Assembly (NCBI GenBank): GCA_017644325.1
Contig: JAEPLS010000001.1
Location: 310,001-374,000, forward strand
Reading direction: 5' to 3'
DNA: 64,000 nt
Origin: Prochlorococcus marinus CUG1438
GTDB lineage: Bacteria > Cyanobacteriota > Cyanobacteriia > PCC-6307 > Cyanobiaceae
Part shown: positions 36,364 through 45,368 of the stretch, piece after piece
How positions within the stretch are numbered: the first letter of the stretch is position 1
How the letters are laid out: every line of letters begins with the position of its first letter
Notes under the pieces: model-generated
What the model saw: the letters and a program-made list of their open reading frames with translations, nothing else
What the model was told of the DNA's origin: nothing
Database searches by the model: none
Made by a program: the position numbers and the translations under genes

Positions 36364-39300
36364 TTATGCAGCATGTGGTAACCCAACAACTTGAGTATTA
36401 GCACCTCTTGCTTGCGCAACACCAATTGTGCGTTCAGACGCACTTATCATAGGTCTTCTATGACTTACAACTATAAATTGAGCGTTTGATGACTGATTAG
36501 TTATTAATTTTGACAACCTTTCTACATTGATACCATCTAAAAAACTATCAACTTCATCTAGTGCATAAAAAGGTGATGGTTTATATTTTTGCAAAGCAAA
36601 CAAAAAGCTCAGAGCAGTTAATGATTTTTCACCACCGGACATAGAGGCTAATCTTCTAACATTCTTTCCCTTAGGATGTGCGACCAGTGTTAATCCTCCC
36701 TCCAAAGGTGAATTGGGATCCTCAAGCTGAAGAAAACCATCTCCATCAGATAAATTTGCAAAAATTTCTCTAAAATGTTTATCAACCTCCACAAATGCTT
36801 GCATAAAAGCCTCTTGGCGCATAGTAGATACAGTTTCTATTCTCAATAATAATTCAGCTCTTTCATTGGTTAGGATTTCTAATTTTTCTCGTAGACCATT
36901 TAATCTTTGAATTAATTCTTCTAATTCATCAAGAGCTAACATATTTACAGGTTCTAAACTTTGAAGTTTTTCACTCAGAATTGAGATTTCTGTTTGCAAA
37001 CATTCAAGACTCTTCCCTTGATATTCGCCAAACTCCGGAAAAGGGTTAGGTAGATCTTTTTTATAATTTTCTAATTTTATTTTCTCGCTCCTCATCTCTT
37101 CCATCAGAGAATGCATATCTCTTTCGAGGTATTCAATTTTTAATAGATAGTTATTATATTCTTGCCTTTTATTTGAAATTGAAGCGTTTAATTCATCTCT
37201 TTTCCTTCTTAATACTCCTAAATCCTTTTCTAGAGAATTTTTTTGATTATCGAGAACTAAAAGCTCCTTTTTGAATTTATCTCTTTTATCTATCCAAGTA
37301 CTATGAGAATTTGCAAGTTCTTTAATAGATTCTTGCAAGTTTTTTTCTTGTAATAATATAATTTTTAACGAATTATTGATACGTTCTTTATTTAAAGCAA
37401 ATTGATTCTTTTTATCCAGTAATGTATCTCTCTCCTTAGAGAGCAATTCAAGTTTTTTATCAAGATTATTAAAATCGTTATTAAAAGTTATTAATGATGA
37501 TTTTTTATTTTTTTCATAATTAGCCTTTTGAATTTCTTGCAATTGATCATACTTATTTTGATAAGGCTTCAATTCATTGTTTAAATGATCTAACTCGTTA
37601 ACTAATAAATTATTTGCAGTTTCAAGTTTATTTAATCTCAAGTTACAATCATCAATTCTTTGTATAACAGCCTTAAGAGAATCTTGATTTACTTCTACTT
37701 CTTTGTTTAATGAAGCACAATCCTCGATTATTTGACTGCGGTTAGAATTTAATTCACTAAGTCTATTATTTTTTATGATCAAATCATTATTTGACTCTTT
37801 TAAAGCTTCTTTTATAACTAATAATCTTTCTTTTATAGGACTAGAATCATCAATATCATTATTAATTCCAAACCTATAAGCCAGATCTTTATTTAACTTA
37901 CTGCCCCCTGTAATAGCACCACTTGCTTCTAACAATTCGCCATCTAAGGTAACCACCCTAATTTTTTGTTTAGATAACCTCGCTGAGGCTAAATCTGAAA
38001 AAACTAAAGTATCTCCAAAAACATATCGAAAAACATCTGAATAGACTTCATCAAAAGTAATTAGATTGATAGCTTTATCAATAAATCCAATATCTCTATT
38101 ATTTTCAAATCTTGAAATTGCATAATTGCTCTTTTGACTTTTAATTCTATTTAAAGGTAAAAAAGTTAATCTTCCAGCTTTCTTCTTTTTAAGAATTTCG
38201 ATTGCTTTAGCAGCAATATGATCATTTTCAACAACAATTTGACCAAGTCTATTTCCAGCAGCAATTTCTAATGCATATCTATTCTTCTCACTGACCTCTC
38301 CAAGTTGAGCTACATAACCATGTATTCCATCTAACCCTGCTTCTAAAAGAATTCTAAGAGCATATGAACCTCTAGATTCATTTAAAGCTTCCTTTCTGCT
38401 TTCTAATCTAGATAAATCCTTTTCAAGCTTTAATTGCTCGTTGTTTAGCCTTGATTTAGTTTTAATTAATATATCAATTTCATCTTTTAAAGAATGAATT
38501 TCTGAACTATTACTTTCTAACCTTTTATTCTTTGTATCAGATGTCTCTTTTTTTGTTTGATTTCCCTCAAAAAGTTTCTGCTTTTCTAACTCTAAGGCGT
38601 CGATCTGAGAGAATATTTCATCTTTTTGAATATTATTTTGAATGGATTCTTCTTCAACTTTCCTTTTTTTTATTTCCAAAGGATGAATTTGATTTTTTAT
38701 ACTTTCAAGCTCAGAATTTAATTTAATACTTTGTTTTGAGAATTCTCCAGATTCTCCAGCCGCATCAGAAAGTTTTTTTCTGGATAATTTATGTTTTAAA
38801 GTCAGTTCATCAATTTGCAAGTTCAATTGATTTAAAAAATTATCGTCAAAATTTTCTTGTCTCATCTTTTCTGACTCGATATTCCTCTTAGAAGTTGCAA
38901 TTTCATCTCTCTGCTTTTGTAATTTAATACCCTCTTCTTTATTCAGACTTGATATGCGATCAAGTTCTCTCAAACTAGAGTTTATACTCCCAATATCAGA
39001 ATTCACTTTTATCAATTTATCCTCTCCTTTCTCCTTAAGCTCATCAACCAGTATTTTCAAAGCATCTTCTAATACTGATATTTCTTTATTAATAGATTCT
39101 TTTTGTTTATTAAATAATATTTTATTTTTTTGAATTTCACTTTCTTTTTTTTCTATTGATTCAACATGCTTAACTTGTTTATCAAAAATAAGCACTTTCT
39201 CTAATTCCTTTATTTGAAGTAGTTTTGTCTTTAACTCTTTATATAGCTGTGCTTTTTCACATTCTTTTTCAAGCTTATTTTTACTAGACTGCAATTCATT

Positions 39301-39954
39301 TTCTAAAATTTCACATCTTTCTTGTCTTTCAAATACGTCATTCAATTTCGCATTAGTTTGTTCTATTCTCGTATCAAAAAGTGCAACTCCTGCAAGTTCA
39401 TCAATAAGATTTCTCCTCTCCTTATTATTCATTGATACTATTCTTGTTACATCACCCTGCATAACAACATTGCTACCCTCAGGATCAACACTAATATCTC
39501 TTAATATTCTCTGTATTTGTTGCAAAGTACATGGTTTTCCATCAGAAGTATAAGTAGAGGAATAAGAACCACCTGGCATAAGCCTTAATTTTCTAGAAAC
39601 TACCCATTCTTTTTGCCCTGTATTAAGAGTAATTGCTTCTTCTTCTAGTTCCAAAGGGGGAAGTTCCTCTCTTGGAGACCAATCTTTAATATTAAATTTT
39701 ACTGATACAGATGTTTCGGATGACTTACCCTCTTTAACTTTAGAGTTATTTATTAGATCAGGTAATCTTTCTGCCCTCATCCCTCTGCTATTAGCTAGAC
39801 CTAAACAGAATAAAATTCCATCTAAAATATTACTTTTTCCAGAACCGTTAGGGCCCGTAACCACTGTAAAGCCTTCTTCAAGAGGAATTTTTACACTTCC
39901 CCCAAAAGATTTAAAATTTTCAAATTCGACCTGATTGATATGTACCAATCTCAA
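36364..39954 (-). CDS. smc: Chromosome segregation protein SMC
   Basis: This 1196-aa condensin ATPase has the N-terminal head Walker A GPNGSGKSN, a coiled coil, a hinge at about residues 525-680 with the glycines of GIHGYVAQLG and ITGGSK, a second coiled coil, and the C-terminal head with signature LASMSGGEKSLTAL and Walker B ALDEVDSFLD. It is full length, with no sign of frameshift. Confidence 0.96.
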   Translation of the reverse strand: MRLVHINQVEFENFKSFGGSVKIPLEEGFTVVTGPNGSGKSNILDGILFCLGLANSRGMRAERLPDLINNSKVKEGKSSETSVSVKFNIKDWSPREELPPLELEEEAITLNTGQKEWVVSRKLRLMPGGSYSSTYTSDGKPCTLQQIQRILRDISVDPEGSNVVMQGDVTRIVSMNNKERRNLIDELAGVALFDTRIEQTNAKLNDVFERQERCEILENELQSSKNKLEKECEKAQLYKELKTKLLQIKELEKVLIFDKQVKHVESIEKKESEIQKNKILFNKQKESINKEISVLEDALKILVDELKEKGEDKLIKVNSDIGSINSSLRELDRISSLNKEEGIKLQKQRDEIATSKRNIESEKMRQENFDDNFLNQLNLQIDELTLKHKLSRKKLSDAAGESGEFSKQSIKLNSELESIKNQIHPLEIKKRKVEEESIQNNIQKDEIFSQIDALELEKQKLFEGNQTKKETSDTKNKRLESNSSEIHSLKDEIDILIKTKSRLNNEQLKLEKDLSRLESRKEALNESRGSYALRILLEAGLDGIHGYVAQLGEVSEKNRYALEIAAGNRLGQIVVENDHIAAKAIEILKKKKAGRLTFLPLNRIKSQKSNYAISRFENNRDIGFIDKAINLITFDEVYSDVFRYVFGDTLVFSDLASARLSKQKIRVVTLDGELLEASGAITGGSKLNKDLAYRFGINNDIDDSSPIKERLLVIKEALKESNNDLIIKNNRLSELNSNRSQIIEDCASLNKEVEVNQDSLKAVIQRIDDCNLRLNKLETANNLLVNELDHLNNELKPYQNKYDQLQEIQKANYEKNKKSSLITFNNDFNNLDKKLELLSKERDTLLDKKNQFALNKERINNSLKIILLQEKNLQESIKELANSHSTWIDKRDKFKKELLVLDNQKNSLEKDLGVLRRKRDELNASISNKRQEYNNYLLKIEYLERDMHSLMEEMRSEKIKLENYKKDLPNPFPEFGEYQGKSLECLQTEISILSEKLQSLEPVNMLALDELEELIQRLNGLREKLEILTNERAELLLRIETVSTMRQEAFMQAFVEVDKHFREIFANLSDGDGFLQLEDPNSPLEGGLTLVAHPKGKNVRRLASMSGGEKSLTALSFLFALQKYKPSPFYALDEVDSFLDGINVERLSKLITNQSSNAQFIVVSHRRPMISASERTIGVAQARGANTQVVGLPHAA

Positions 39955-40030
39955 GTCTCAATAGCTAAATAACAATAACTAATTTGCAAAAATTCTCAAT
40001 AGAAATATTACGTTTATTTATAAATGCATA

Positions 40031-40393
40031 TTAAAAATTTTTACTCAATCTACAAGAATTTCCCGAAATCTCAAACAAACCATAAAGAAGTTCTCCATCC
40101 AAAATGAATTGAAAATGGTCAGAGTCCAACTTATCAGTAACCTTTTTAAATATTCCATGGTCAATTCTTTTTACAAAACCTCTATTGCCAGAAAGTTCAT
40201 GCTCTATCCTAGATAGCCATACAAGTCTATGATTTGGCTGCTTAAAAATTTCTATATTAGCTTGATTTAATAAAGGTAGTTTTAAGAATTTCCAAGTAAG
40301 GCAATCTATTCCATTTTCAACAAGAAAATCATAATGAATATCTGAAGAGTTAGCAGAATAAACTTTATGTTCAAGCAAAACCCATTTATTCAT
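40031..40393 (-). CDS. Stand-alone LigD phosphoesterase-like protein
   Basis: This 120-aa protein resembles the 3'-phosphoesterase (PE) domain of bacterial DNA ligase D. The WVLLEH...IHYDF N-terminal segment, a central IEHELSGNRGFVKRIDHG segment and the C-terminal ILDGELLYGLFEI align with the family by eye. Candidate catalytic residues are His9, His20, Asp22 and His65. The Arg that usually follows HYDF is Leu24 here. No ligase or polymerase domain is fused. It is 76 bases upstream of smc on the same strand. Assignment is moderate and by pattern only. Confidence 0.6.
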   Translation of the reverse strand: MNKWVLLEHKVYSANSSDIHYDFLVENGIDCLTWKFLKLPLLNQANIEIFKQPNHRLVWLSRIEHELSGNRGFVKRIDHGIFKKVTDKLDSDHFQFILDGELLYGLFEISGNSCRLSKNF

Positions 40394-40475
40394 TATCTGG
40401 TTGATAAATAAATCTAATCTTTTTCAAAACAAAGTTGTGATAAAGATATATTTTCTAAAAGATGATTCCTGCTAT

Positions 40476-40631
40476 TTAATTACCTGCATCAGGGACAAAT
40501 CTCAAAGCAATGAATAGCAAACTTCCAGCTCCAGCAATAGCTGCAGCTACTAATCCAAAATCAGTAGGAATTGTGCGAGATGCAAAAATTAATGATGCAA
40601 ATGTAATATCCATGATAAAATTTAAACTCAT
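40476..40631 (-). CDS. Small hydrophobic microprotein
   Basis: This 51-aa frame starts MSLNFIMDITFASLIFASRT, with a second hydrophobic segment (FGLVAAAIAGAGSLLFIAL), ending RFVPDAGN. Two membrane helices are predicted. A second in-frame ATG (MDITF) is possible. No family is recognised. It lies 82 bases upstream of the LigD-PE-like gene on the same strand. Confidence 0.6.
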   Translation of the reverse strand: MSLNFIMDITFASLIFASRTIPTDFGLVAAAIAGAGSLLFIALRFVPDAGN

Positions 40632-40801
40632 TTGATAAATTCAGTAATAGCTTAACAAAACCTTCTTACAGAACAGAGTAGAAAAATAAAATGTAAATAA
40701 ACTTTTATATGTTTTTATTCTATATAAATCGCACAATTCTTTAGATAAGGGTTCCATATTGAGAAAATAGGGTCTAATCTTAAAATAAATAAGTTTAAAT
40801 A

Positions 40802-41263
40802 ATGGAGACTTACCATCCTCCCAAAGAAGTAGAAGAAGAAAAGAATAACTCTGAACTTCCTGAACACGAAGTTAACTCGGAAAAATGGTTACTGGAAAAG
40901 ATTGATAGTCTAATACCTTTAATAAAAGAAAAATGGCCTACCATTGCACAACAAACCCTTGAAGCCACAAAAGGGAGTATTGATGATTTAGTTGAAGTAA
41001 TAGCTAGCCATAGTGGAACCTCAGCAATTGGGATAAAACGCCAACTATTTGAGATCATTGATTCAATAAGTGCAAACAATTGGGAGATATCAGACAAAAT
41101 TGAACCTATCGAAAGTCAATTAGAAGAGTTACTAGAAGAACTTAACAATACTCTGAGACCAAAAATAGAAAGTCCAATAAGAAAAAAACCACTATTAGCT
41201 ATTGCTATTGCAGCTAGTATTGGTTTATTAATAGGTACTCTCCTAAACAATGGCAGAAAATAA
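40802..41263 (+). CDS. DUF883/ElaB-like membrane-anchored protein
   Basis: This 153-aa protein has a long acidic helical N-terminus and one C-terminal membrane segment (PLLAIAIAASIGLLIGTLL, about residues 130-149). The layout resembles ElaB/YqjD-type proteins that tether ribosomes or stress factors to the membrane, but the match is by architecture only. It overlaps the next gene by 14 bases, a sign of coupling. Confidence 0.68.
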   Translation: METYHPPKEVEEEKNNSELPEHEVNSEKWLLEKIDSLIPLIKEKWPTIAQQTLEATKGSIDDLVEVIASHSGTSAIGIKRQLFEIIDSISANNWEISDKIEPIESQLEELLEELNNTLRPKIESPIRKKPLLAIAIAASIGLLIGTLLNNGRK

Positions 41264-41651
41264 TATGGAAAAACCAAAAAATAAAAACTTTGCAAATACC
41301 GCTTCAAGAATTTCAGCTATCGCGAGTTCAGTGATGGATTTGCATGTAAGAATAGCTCTTCAAGAAGTAGACAGAGAAAAAAGAAGATTAATTAGTGGTG
41401 GAATATTTTTAGCAATTGGAAGCACATTACTATTATTGGTACTAATTTGTATCCATATTATTTTTTATCTTTTGCTAACAAAATATAATAACTGGAATAT
41501 TGAATATAATTTATTGCTCATAATATTTATCGATTTATTTATTGCAGGCTTAAGTTTGAAGCTTGGAGGAAAGTTATCCAAAGGACCTTATCTTCCCCAA
41601 ACATTAGAAGGTTTAGGCAAGACAACAAAGGCTGTTTTAGGCAAAAAATAA
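41250..41651 (+). CDS. Small membrane protein (DUF1469/YqjE-like)
   Basis: This 133-aa protein has two membrane helices in the middle (about residues 50-73 and 82-105), a basic N-terminus and a polar C-terminus. It resembles the putative holin/YqjE-type proteins that often follow ElaB/YqjD-like genes, a pairing that supports both calls. An in-frame ATG at 41265 is an alternative start. No phage genes are nearby, so a lysis role is not supported. Confidence 0.68.
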   Translation: MAENNMEKPKNKNFANTASRISAIASSVMDLHVRIALQEVDREKRRLISGGIFLAIGSTLLLLVLICIHIIFYLLLTKYNNWNIEYNLLLIIFIDLFIAGLSLKLGGKLSKGPYLPQTLEGLGKTTKAVLGKK

Positions 41652-41652
41652 A

Positions 41653-42777
41653 TTACCGTATTAAATATTTTATCCATCTGCAATCTATCCCACCATTGCT
41701 AACGGGAATTTTCAAAGAAGATTTCATTTTCAAATATTTTGTTAGTTTTGGATTTCCACTCAGCAGCCAAAATTCCCAACCTGTAAAGTTATTCTTCAGG
41801 AAGATGCCAATTTGTTCATATAGACAAATCAGTTCATTTTCATCTCCCAATTTTTTACCGTATGGAGGATTACATATGATTATCCCAGGTGTGCATTTTA
41901 ATTGGAATTCCAAAAAATCATTATTTATAATTTCAATATAGTTTTCGAGTCGCGCCAATGATATATTTAATTTCGCCTGTTCAAAAACCTTTTTATTAAT
42001 TTCATAGCCTATTATTTTTGGTAATTTTTCGTAATTTATGATTTTGTTTTTTGCCTTATTTTTTTCTTTAAGATAAATATCTTTCCTAAAGTCCAACCAA
42101 TTCTCAAAAAGATATACTTGATCGATATTTATTGGAACTTCAAGAAATTGATTTACTGCCTCAATTAAAAAAGTTCCTGAACCGCACATAAAATCAATTA
42201 AGGGGACTTTGCCATTCCATTGAGTCATATTTATTAATCCAGAAGCTAAATTTTCTTTTAATGGAGCATTTCCCACAGCAGGTCTATAGCCTCGTTTATG
42301 TAAGCTTTCTAGACTACTTTGAAGACTGATAATGGCTTGATTATTATTCAAATGAAGATGAATTATGAAATCAGGCTTATCTAAAGAAATATTTGATCTC
42401 TTATTCCAAACTGCCTTCTGCAAATCAGTTATAGAATTTTTTACTTCAAGAGCAGTGAAATGTGTGTGACTTAAAGAAGATGTTCTACCAGTTACCTGAA
42501 CATTAAAAGTTTTTTCATAGTGCAACCAATCTAACCAATCAAATGAATCTCTTACTCCCTCATATAAAGATTGTTTGTCATAACAATTAAAACTTGCAAT
42601 TTCTCTATAAAAACGGAACGCTATCCTGGAATAAAAATGCACTCTGTAAAAAGTATCAAAATCACATTCAAAATTAATAAATCTTTTATGAGTATTAATA
42701 TTAAACCCACCTAAATTTGAAATTTCCTCAGCTAAATATTTCTCAAGTCCCTCTGGAGCTGATGCAACTACATTCAT
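41653..42777 (-). CDS. THUMP-domain RNA methyltransferase (RlmL/UPF0020-like)
   Basis: This SAM-dependent rRNA or tRNA methyltransferase has a THUMP domain at the N-terminus (about residues 45-150). The methyltransferase core carries the SAM-binding MCGSGTFLIEA near residue 197 and the catalytic CNPPYGKKLG near residue 303, indicating N-methylation of guanine. ATG at 42777 is chosen over 42810 because it starts at the conserved MNVVASAPEGLE. The target is unknown, most plausibly 23S rRNA. Confidence 0.86.
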   Translation of the reverse strand: MNVVASAPEGLEKYLAEEISNLGGFNINTHKRFINFECDFDTFYRVHFYSRIAFRFYREIASFNCYDKQSLYEGVRDSFDWLDWLHYEKTFNVQVTGRTSSLSHTHFTALEVKNSITDLQKAVWNKRSNISLDKPDFIIHLHLNNNQAIISLQSSLESLHKRGYRPAVGNAPLKENLASGLINMTQWNGKVPLIDFMCGSGTFLIEAVNQFLEVPINIDQVYLFENWLDFRKDIYLKEKNKAKNKIINYEKLPKIIGYEINKKVFEQAKLNISLARLENYIEIINNDFLEFQLKCTPGIIICNPPYGKKLGDENELICLYEQIGIFLKNNFTGWEFWLLSGNPKLTKYLKMKSSLKIPVSNGGIDCRWIKYLIR

Positions 42778-42831
42778 ATACGATAAAAACTTAATAAAAA
42801 AACTATTCAATACTCATTTTGCCTGTCAGAA

Positions 42832-42837
42832 TATAAA
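42832..42837 (+). promoter_or_regulatory. Candidate ssrA -10 element
   Basis: TATAAA sits just upstream of the predicted ssrA precursor start. The preceding region has no strong -35 hexamer. Position and sequence fit a constitutive promoter for this RNA. Confidence 0.45.
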
Positions 42838-42842
42838 TGTCC

Positions 42843-43104
42843 AATTGGACTAGGTGATCTCAACCGATGTTTCGGACAGCGGTTCGATTCCGCTCAACTC
42901 CACTTTTTGGGGTTGTAATGGTTTCGACGGGGCATAAGGAAGGTGACTGAAGCCGGCTCGGCTAGAGCAAAAACACAAATGCTAACAAAATCGTTAGTTT
43001 CTCCCGTCAAACAGCACCAGTTGCTGCTTGATCTTTAAGGAGATGGGGTCATATCAGCCTTATCAACCAAATGATGCGAGGAGTCTGGAAGGACTCCACT
43101 TTTT
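42843..43104 (+). ncRNA. ssrA: Permuted two-piece tmRNA
   Basis: This RNA rescues stalled ribosomes by tagging nascent proteins. The gene is circularly permuted: the acceptor piece comes first, with TTTCGGACAGCGGTTCGATT and the 3' acceptor strand CAACTCC ending at about 42902. Six bases later the coding piece starts GGGGTTG at 42909, which pairs with CAACTCC to form the acceptor stem. The tag reading frame is at 42981-43031 and encodes ANKIVSFSRQTAPVAA followed by TGA. Precursor ends are inferred. It is followed by a terminator-like hairpin at 43080-43104. Confidence 0.94.
43080..43104 (+). terminator. Rho-independent terminator of ssrA
   Basis: Arms GGAGTC (43080-43085) and GACTCC (43092-43097) enclose a 6-base loop. 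They are followed by AC and five T's. This is one of the few classical terminator hairpins in the window. Confidence 0.75.
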
Positions 43105-43259
43105 GAAATTTCCAATAAGTAGTAGTAAATAGTTTATTAGTGTGTAAATATTGTTGCAATCACTTGTATTAAAAAGATTTTTTTTAACTTTATAAGTATA
43201 AATACTGAGAAGATTAGGTTTAAATTAATTTATCTTATTAAAAACTCGAATCTTGTAAA

Positions 43260-43397
43260 ATGGAAACTAATAAAAAACTAAATGACTTGTTAATTAATCT
43301 CAAACCGAAAGTTATAAGATTCACTGGTGAAAAATTTCCTACTGAACTATGGGATAGTAGTTGTAAAATCAAAAAAAATAAAAAAATTAATAACTAA
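43260..43397 (+). CDS. Small basic hypothetical protein
   Basis: This 45-aa frame starts METNKKLNDLLINLKPKVIR and contains FTGEKFPTELWDSS and a Lys-rich end. It is soluble with no known motif. It lies between ssrA and the convergent aldo/keto reductase gene. Support is limited to an intact frame and non-random composition. Confidence 0.45.
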   Translation: METNKKLNDLLINLKPKVIRFTGEKFPTELWDSSCKIKKNKKINN

Positions 43398-43405
43398 GAA
43401 TTTCA

Positions 43406-44389
43406 TTAAATACTTGAAAAAGGATTTTTAGGCATTTTTTTTAAACAATTTCTTGAAACTTCCTGAAGCATATTAAATTCATTTTTATTTAAATTCCACT
43501 TAAAGACATTTGATACATCGATTACTTGAGATTTTTTTCGCATTCCAACAAGTGGAATAGTTCCTTGATAGCAGCACCAATTAATTGCTACTTGAGCTTG
43601 GGAAACTGATCTTTGATTCGCAATTTTTTTGAGACAACTCCGTAATTCATATGTTGGTTTTTTATAGTTTTCAAATAAAGCACTACGAATAAAACTGTTT
43701 TCTTTTTTTTCCTCTCCATTTGGATCAATACAAAGAATTCCAAAGGATAAAGGACTATATGCGAAGAAATCAATATTATTTTCTACACAAATTTTTCTTA
43801 CCTGATATTGTTTTTTTAAATCGGGAGCAAGCAAAGAAAACTGTATCTGAACGCTTTGTAGCCTCTGATCTCTTTTTGCCAAGAAATTAATTAATTTTTT
43901 TAATCTTTGAGGTCCTATATTTGATAAGCCGATTTGGAAATCAAAGCCCTGATCTTTTAAATCGCAAAGGTTTTTCAAAAGCCCTAATTCCTGCCAAGGA
44001 TTATATCTTGCAGTTGACCAATGTAATTGCACTATATCTAATTTTTTATTAAGCCTTTCCAAACTTTTCAAAAAAGGTTTGTTTAAACCTCTTTCGCCAA
44101 TTCTCCAGGGATAAGGGGCGAGTTTAGTTGCCACTTGAATTCTTTTTTTCTTTGCAGAAGGAGTATCTAATAAAAATTTACCTAACAATGATTCACTTCT
44201 ACCCTGCAGATTCCCAGTACCGTAAGAGTCGGCAGTATCAATTAGGTCAAATCCTCTTCGTAATGCTTCATTATATGTCTCACGTAAATCATTATCATTT
44301 GAAGATTTATAATTCCAAAAAAACTTGTTCCCCCAAGACCAAGTACCTAGTCCAATTCTTTTCTTCACTAGCCTATTTAAATAAAGCAC
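43406..44389 (-). CDS. Aldo/keto reductase family protein
   Basis: This NADPH-dependent (beta/alpha)8 oxidoreductase has catalytic residues visible: Asp and Tyr in FDLIDTADSYG, Lys in QVATKLAPYP, and His in VQLHWS. The C-terminal cofactor-binding segment near IPLVGMRKKSQV agrees. The length of 327 aa is normal. The substrate is unknown. It converges with the 45-aa gene with 8 bases between stops. Confidence 0.9.
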   Translation of the reverse strand: MLYLNRLVKKRIGLGTWSWGNKFFWNYKSSNDNDLRETYNEALRRGFDLIDTADSYGTGNLQGRSESLLGKFLLDTPSAKKKRIQVATKLAPYPWRIGERGLNKPFLKSLERLNKKLDIVQLHWSTARYNPWQELGLLKNLCDLKDQGFDFQIGLSNIGPQRLKKLINFLAKRDQRLQSVQIQFSLLAPDLKKQYQVRKICVENNIDFFAYSPLSFGILCIDPNGEEKKENSFIRSALFENYKKPTYELRSCLKKIANQRSVSQAQVAINWCCYQGTIPLVGMRKKSQVIDVSNVFKWNLNKNEFNMLQEVSRNCLKKMPKNPFSSI

Positions 44390-44520
44390 TTTATAAGGTT
44401 ATCTAAAAATATTAACCTCTCTAAAAATATTTCAAAAAATAAGTTTTAAAGCATTAATAAATCAATTTCTCTTGACATTCAGAAATTCTTCTCCAAAGTA
44501 AGAGAAATAAAAATAAAAAA

Positions 44521-45192
44521 TTGTTTATTACCGTTTGCGGACAAAAAGGAGGAGTGGCGAAAACCTGCACAAGTATTCACCTTGCTAGTGTTTGGCATTC
44601 TGAAGGTAAAAAAGTTTGCATAGTAGATGCCGACAAGAATAGATCTGCATTAGCTTACGCATCAAGAGGCAATCTTCCATTTCCGGTTTTTCCTGTCAGC
44701 TCAGCTGCTAAAGCATCAAGATCGTCAGAATTCGTAATAACTGATGGACAAGCTAGCAGTGATCAAGAAGAACTTAAACACTTAGCGTATGGTTCAGATT
44801 TAGTTATCCTACCTACCACTGCAAAAGCAAGATCCGTAGAATTAACTGTTGAACTAGCTAAACTATTAAGCGACTTAAAAGTTAATCATGCAGTCGTCAT
44901 AGTAAAAGTTGATTTTAGACAGCAAAAAGCAGCGCTACAAGCGAAAACAGCTCTAGAAAATTTTGGTTTATATGTATTTGATACATTTATACCCTTACTT
45001 TCAGCTTTCGATAAAGCAGAGGCCTTGGGGAGTGCTGTATTAGATGCCGTAGACGATTTAGGTAGATCAGATCCTCGTCGAATGACGGGCTGGTCTGCTT
45101 ATTGTTCTATTGCATCACAAATTCCATGCCTGATTTCGAAGCCCTCATCCGACACCAACAAGATCAACAACCAAAAACCAATAAGCGCTTAA
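44521..45192 (+). CDS. Orphan ParA/MinD-type ATPase
   Basis: This P-loop ATPase has the deviant Walker A GQKGGVAKTC at residues 7-16 (signature Lys in KGG), an Asp in CIVDADKNRSA, and a Walker B-like VITDGQ. The 223-aa length matches short ParA-like proteins that position cellular cargo or segregate DNA. No parB or parS lies nearby. The start is TTG at 44521. The downstream small membrane protein gene begins inside its last 67 bases. The cargo is unknown. Confidence 0.82.
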   Translation: MFITVCGQKGGVAKTCTSIHLASVWHSEGKKVCIVDADKNRSALAYASRGNLPFPVFPVSSAAKASRSSEFVITDGQASSDQEELKHLAYGSDLVILPTTAKARSVELTVELAKLLSDLKVNHAVVIVKVDFRQQKAALQAKTALENFGLYVFDTFIPLLSAFDKAEALGSAVLDAVDDLGRSDPRRMTGWSAYCSIASQIPCLISKPSSDTNKINNQKPISA

Positions 45193-45368
45193 AAGTAGTA
45201 GATAAAACAGATTTTGATAACGCAAAAAGCGAAGATCTTACAACAACTAAATCTGGGTTATTAGTTAATTTTATTGGAGGTTTTATAGGTTCTATAATTG
45301 GAACTTTAACAATACTATTTCTTTATATAAATGAATATCTACCAATAGATTTACTAAAACTTAAGTAG
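45126..45368 (+). CDS. Small membrane protein overlapping the ParA gene
   Basis: This 80-aa frame starts at ATG 45126 (MPDFEALIRHQQDQQPKTNK) and overlaps the ParA-like gene by 67 bases in another frame. It has a polar basic N-terminus and one C-terminal membrane helix (FIGGFIGSIIGTLTILFLYI). No family is recognised. The long overlap is unusual in this compact genome and supports translational coupling. An upstream in-frame TTG at 45102 is less likely. Confidence 0.62.
   Translation: MPDFEALIRHQQDQQPKTNKRLKVVDKTDFDNAKSEDLTTTKSGLLVNFIGGFIGSIIGTLTILFLYINEYLPIDLLKLK

Noticed and set aside
41250-41651. Phage holin
   Set aside because: The architecture fits small YqjE-like membrane proteins, and no phage, integrase or lysis genes are nearby.
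42875-42903. T-arm-like sequence as a separate tRNA
   Set aside because: It is the acceptor piece of the permuted tmRNA; there is no anticodon arm.
44472-44477. TTGACA as the -35 of the ParA gene promoter
   Set aside because: No acceptable -10 hexamer lies 16-18 bases downstream.
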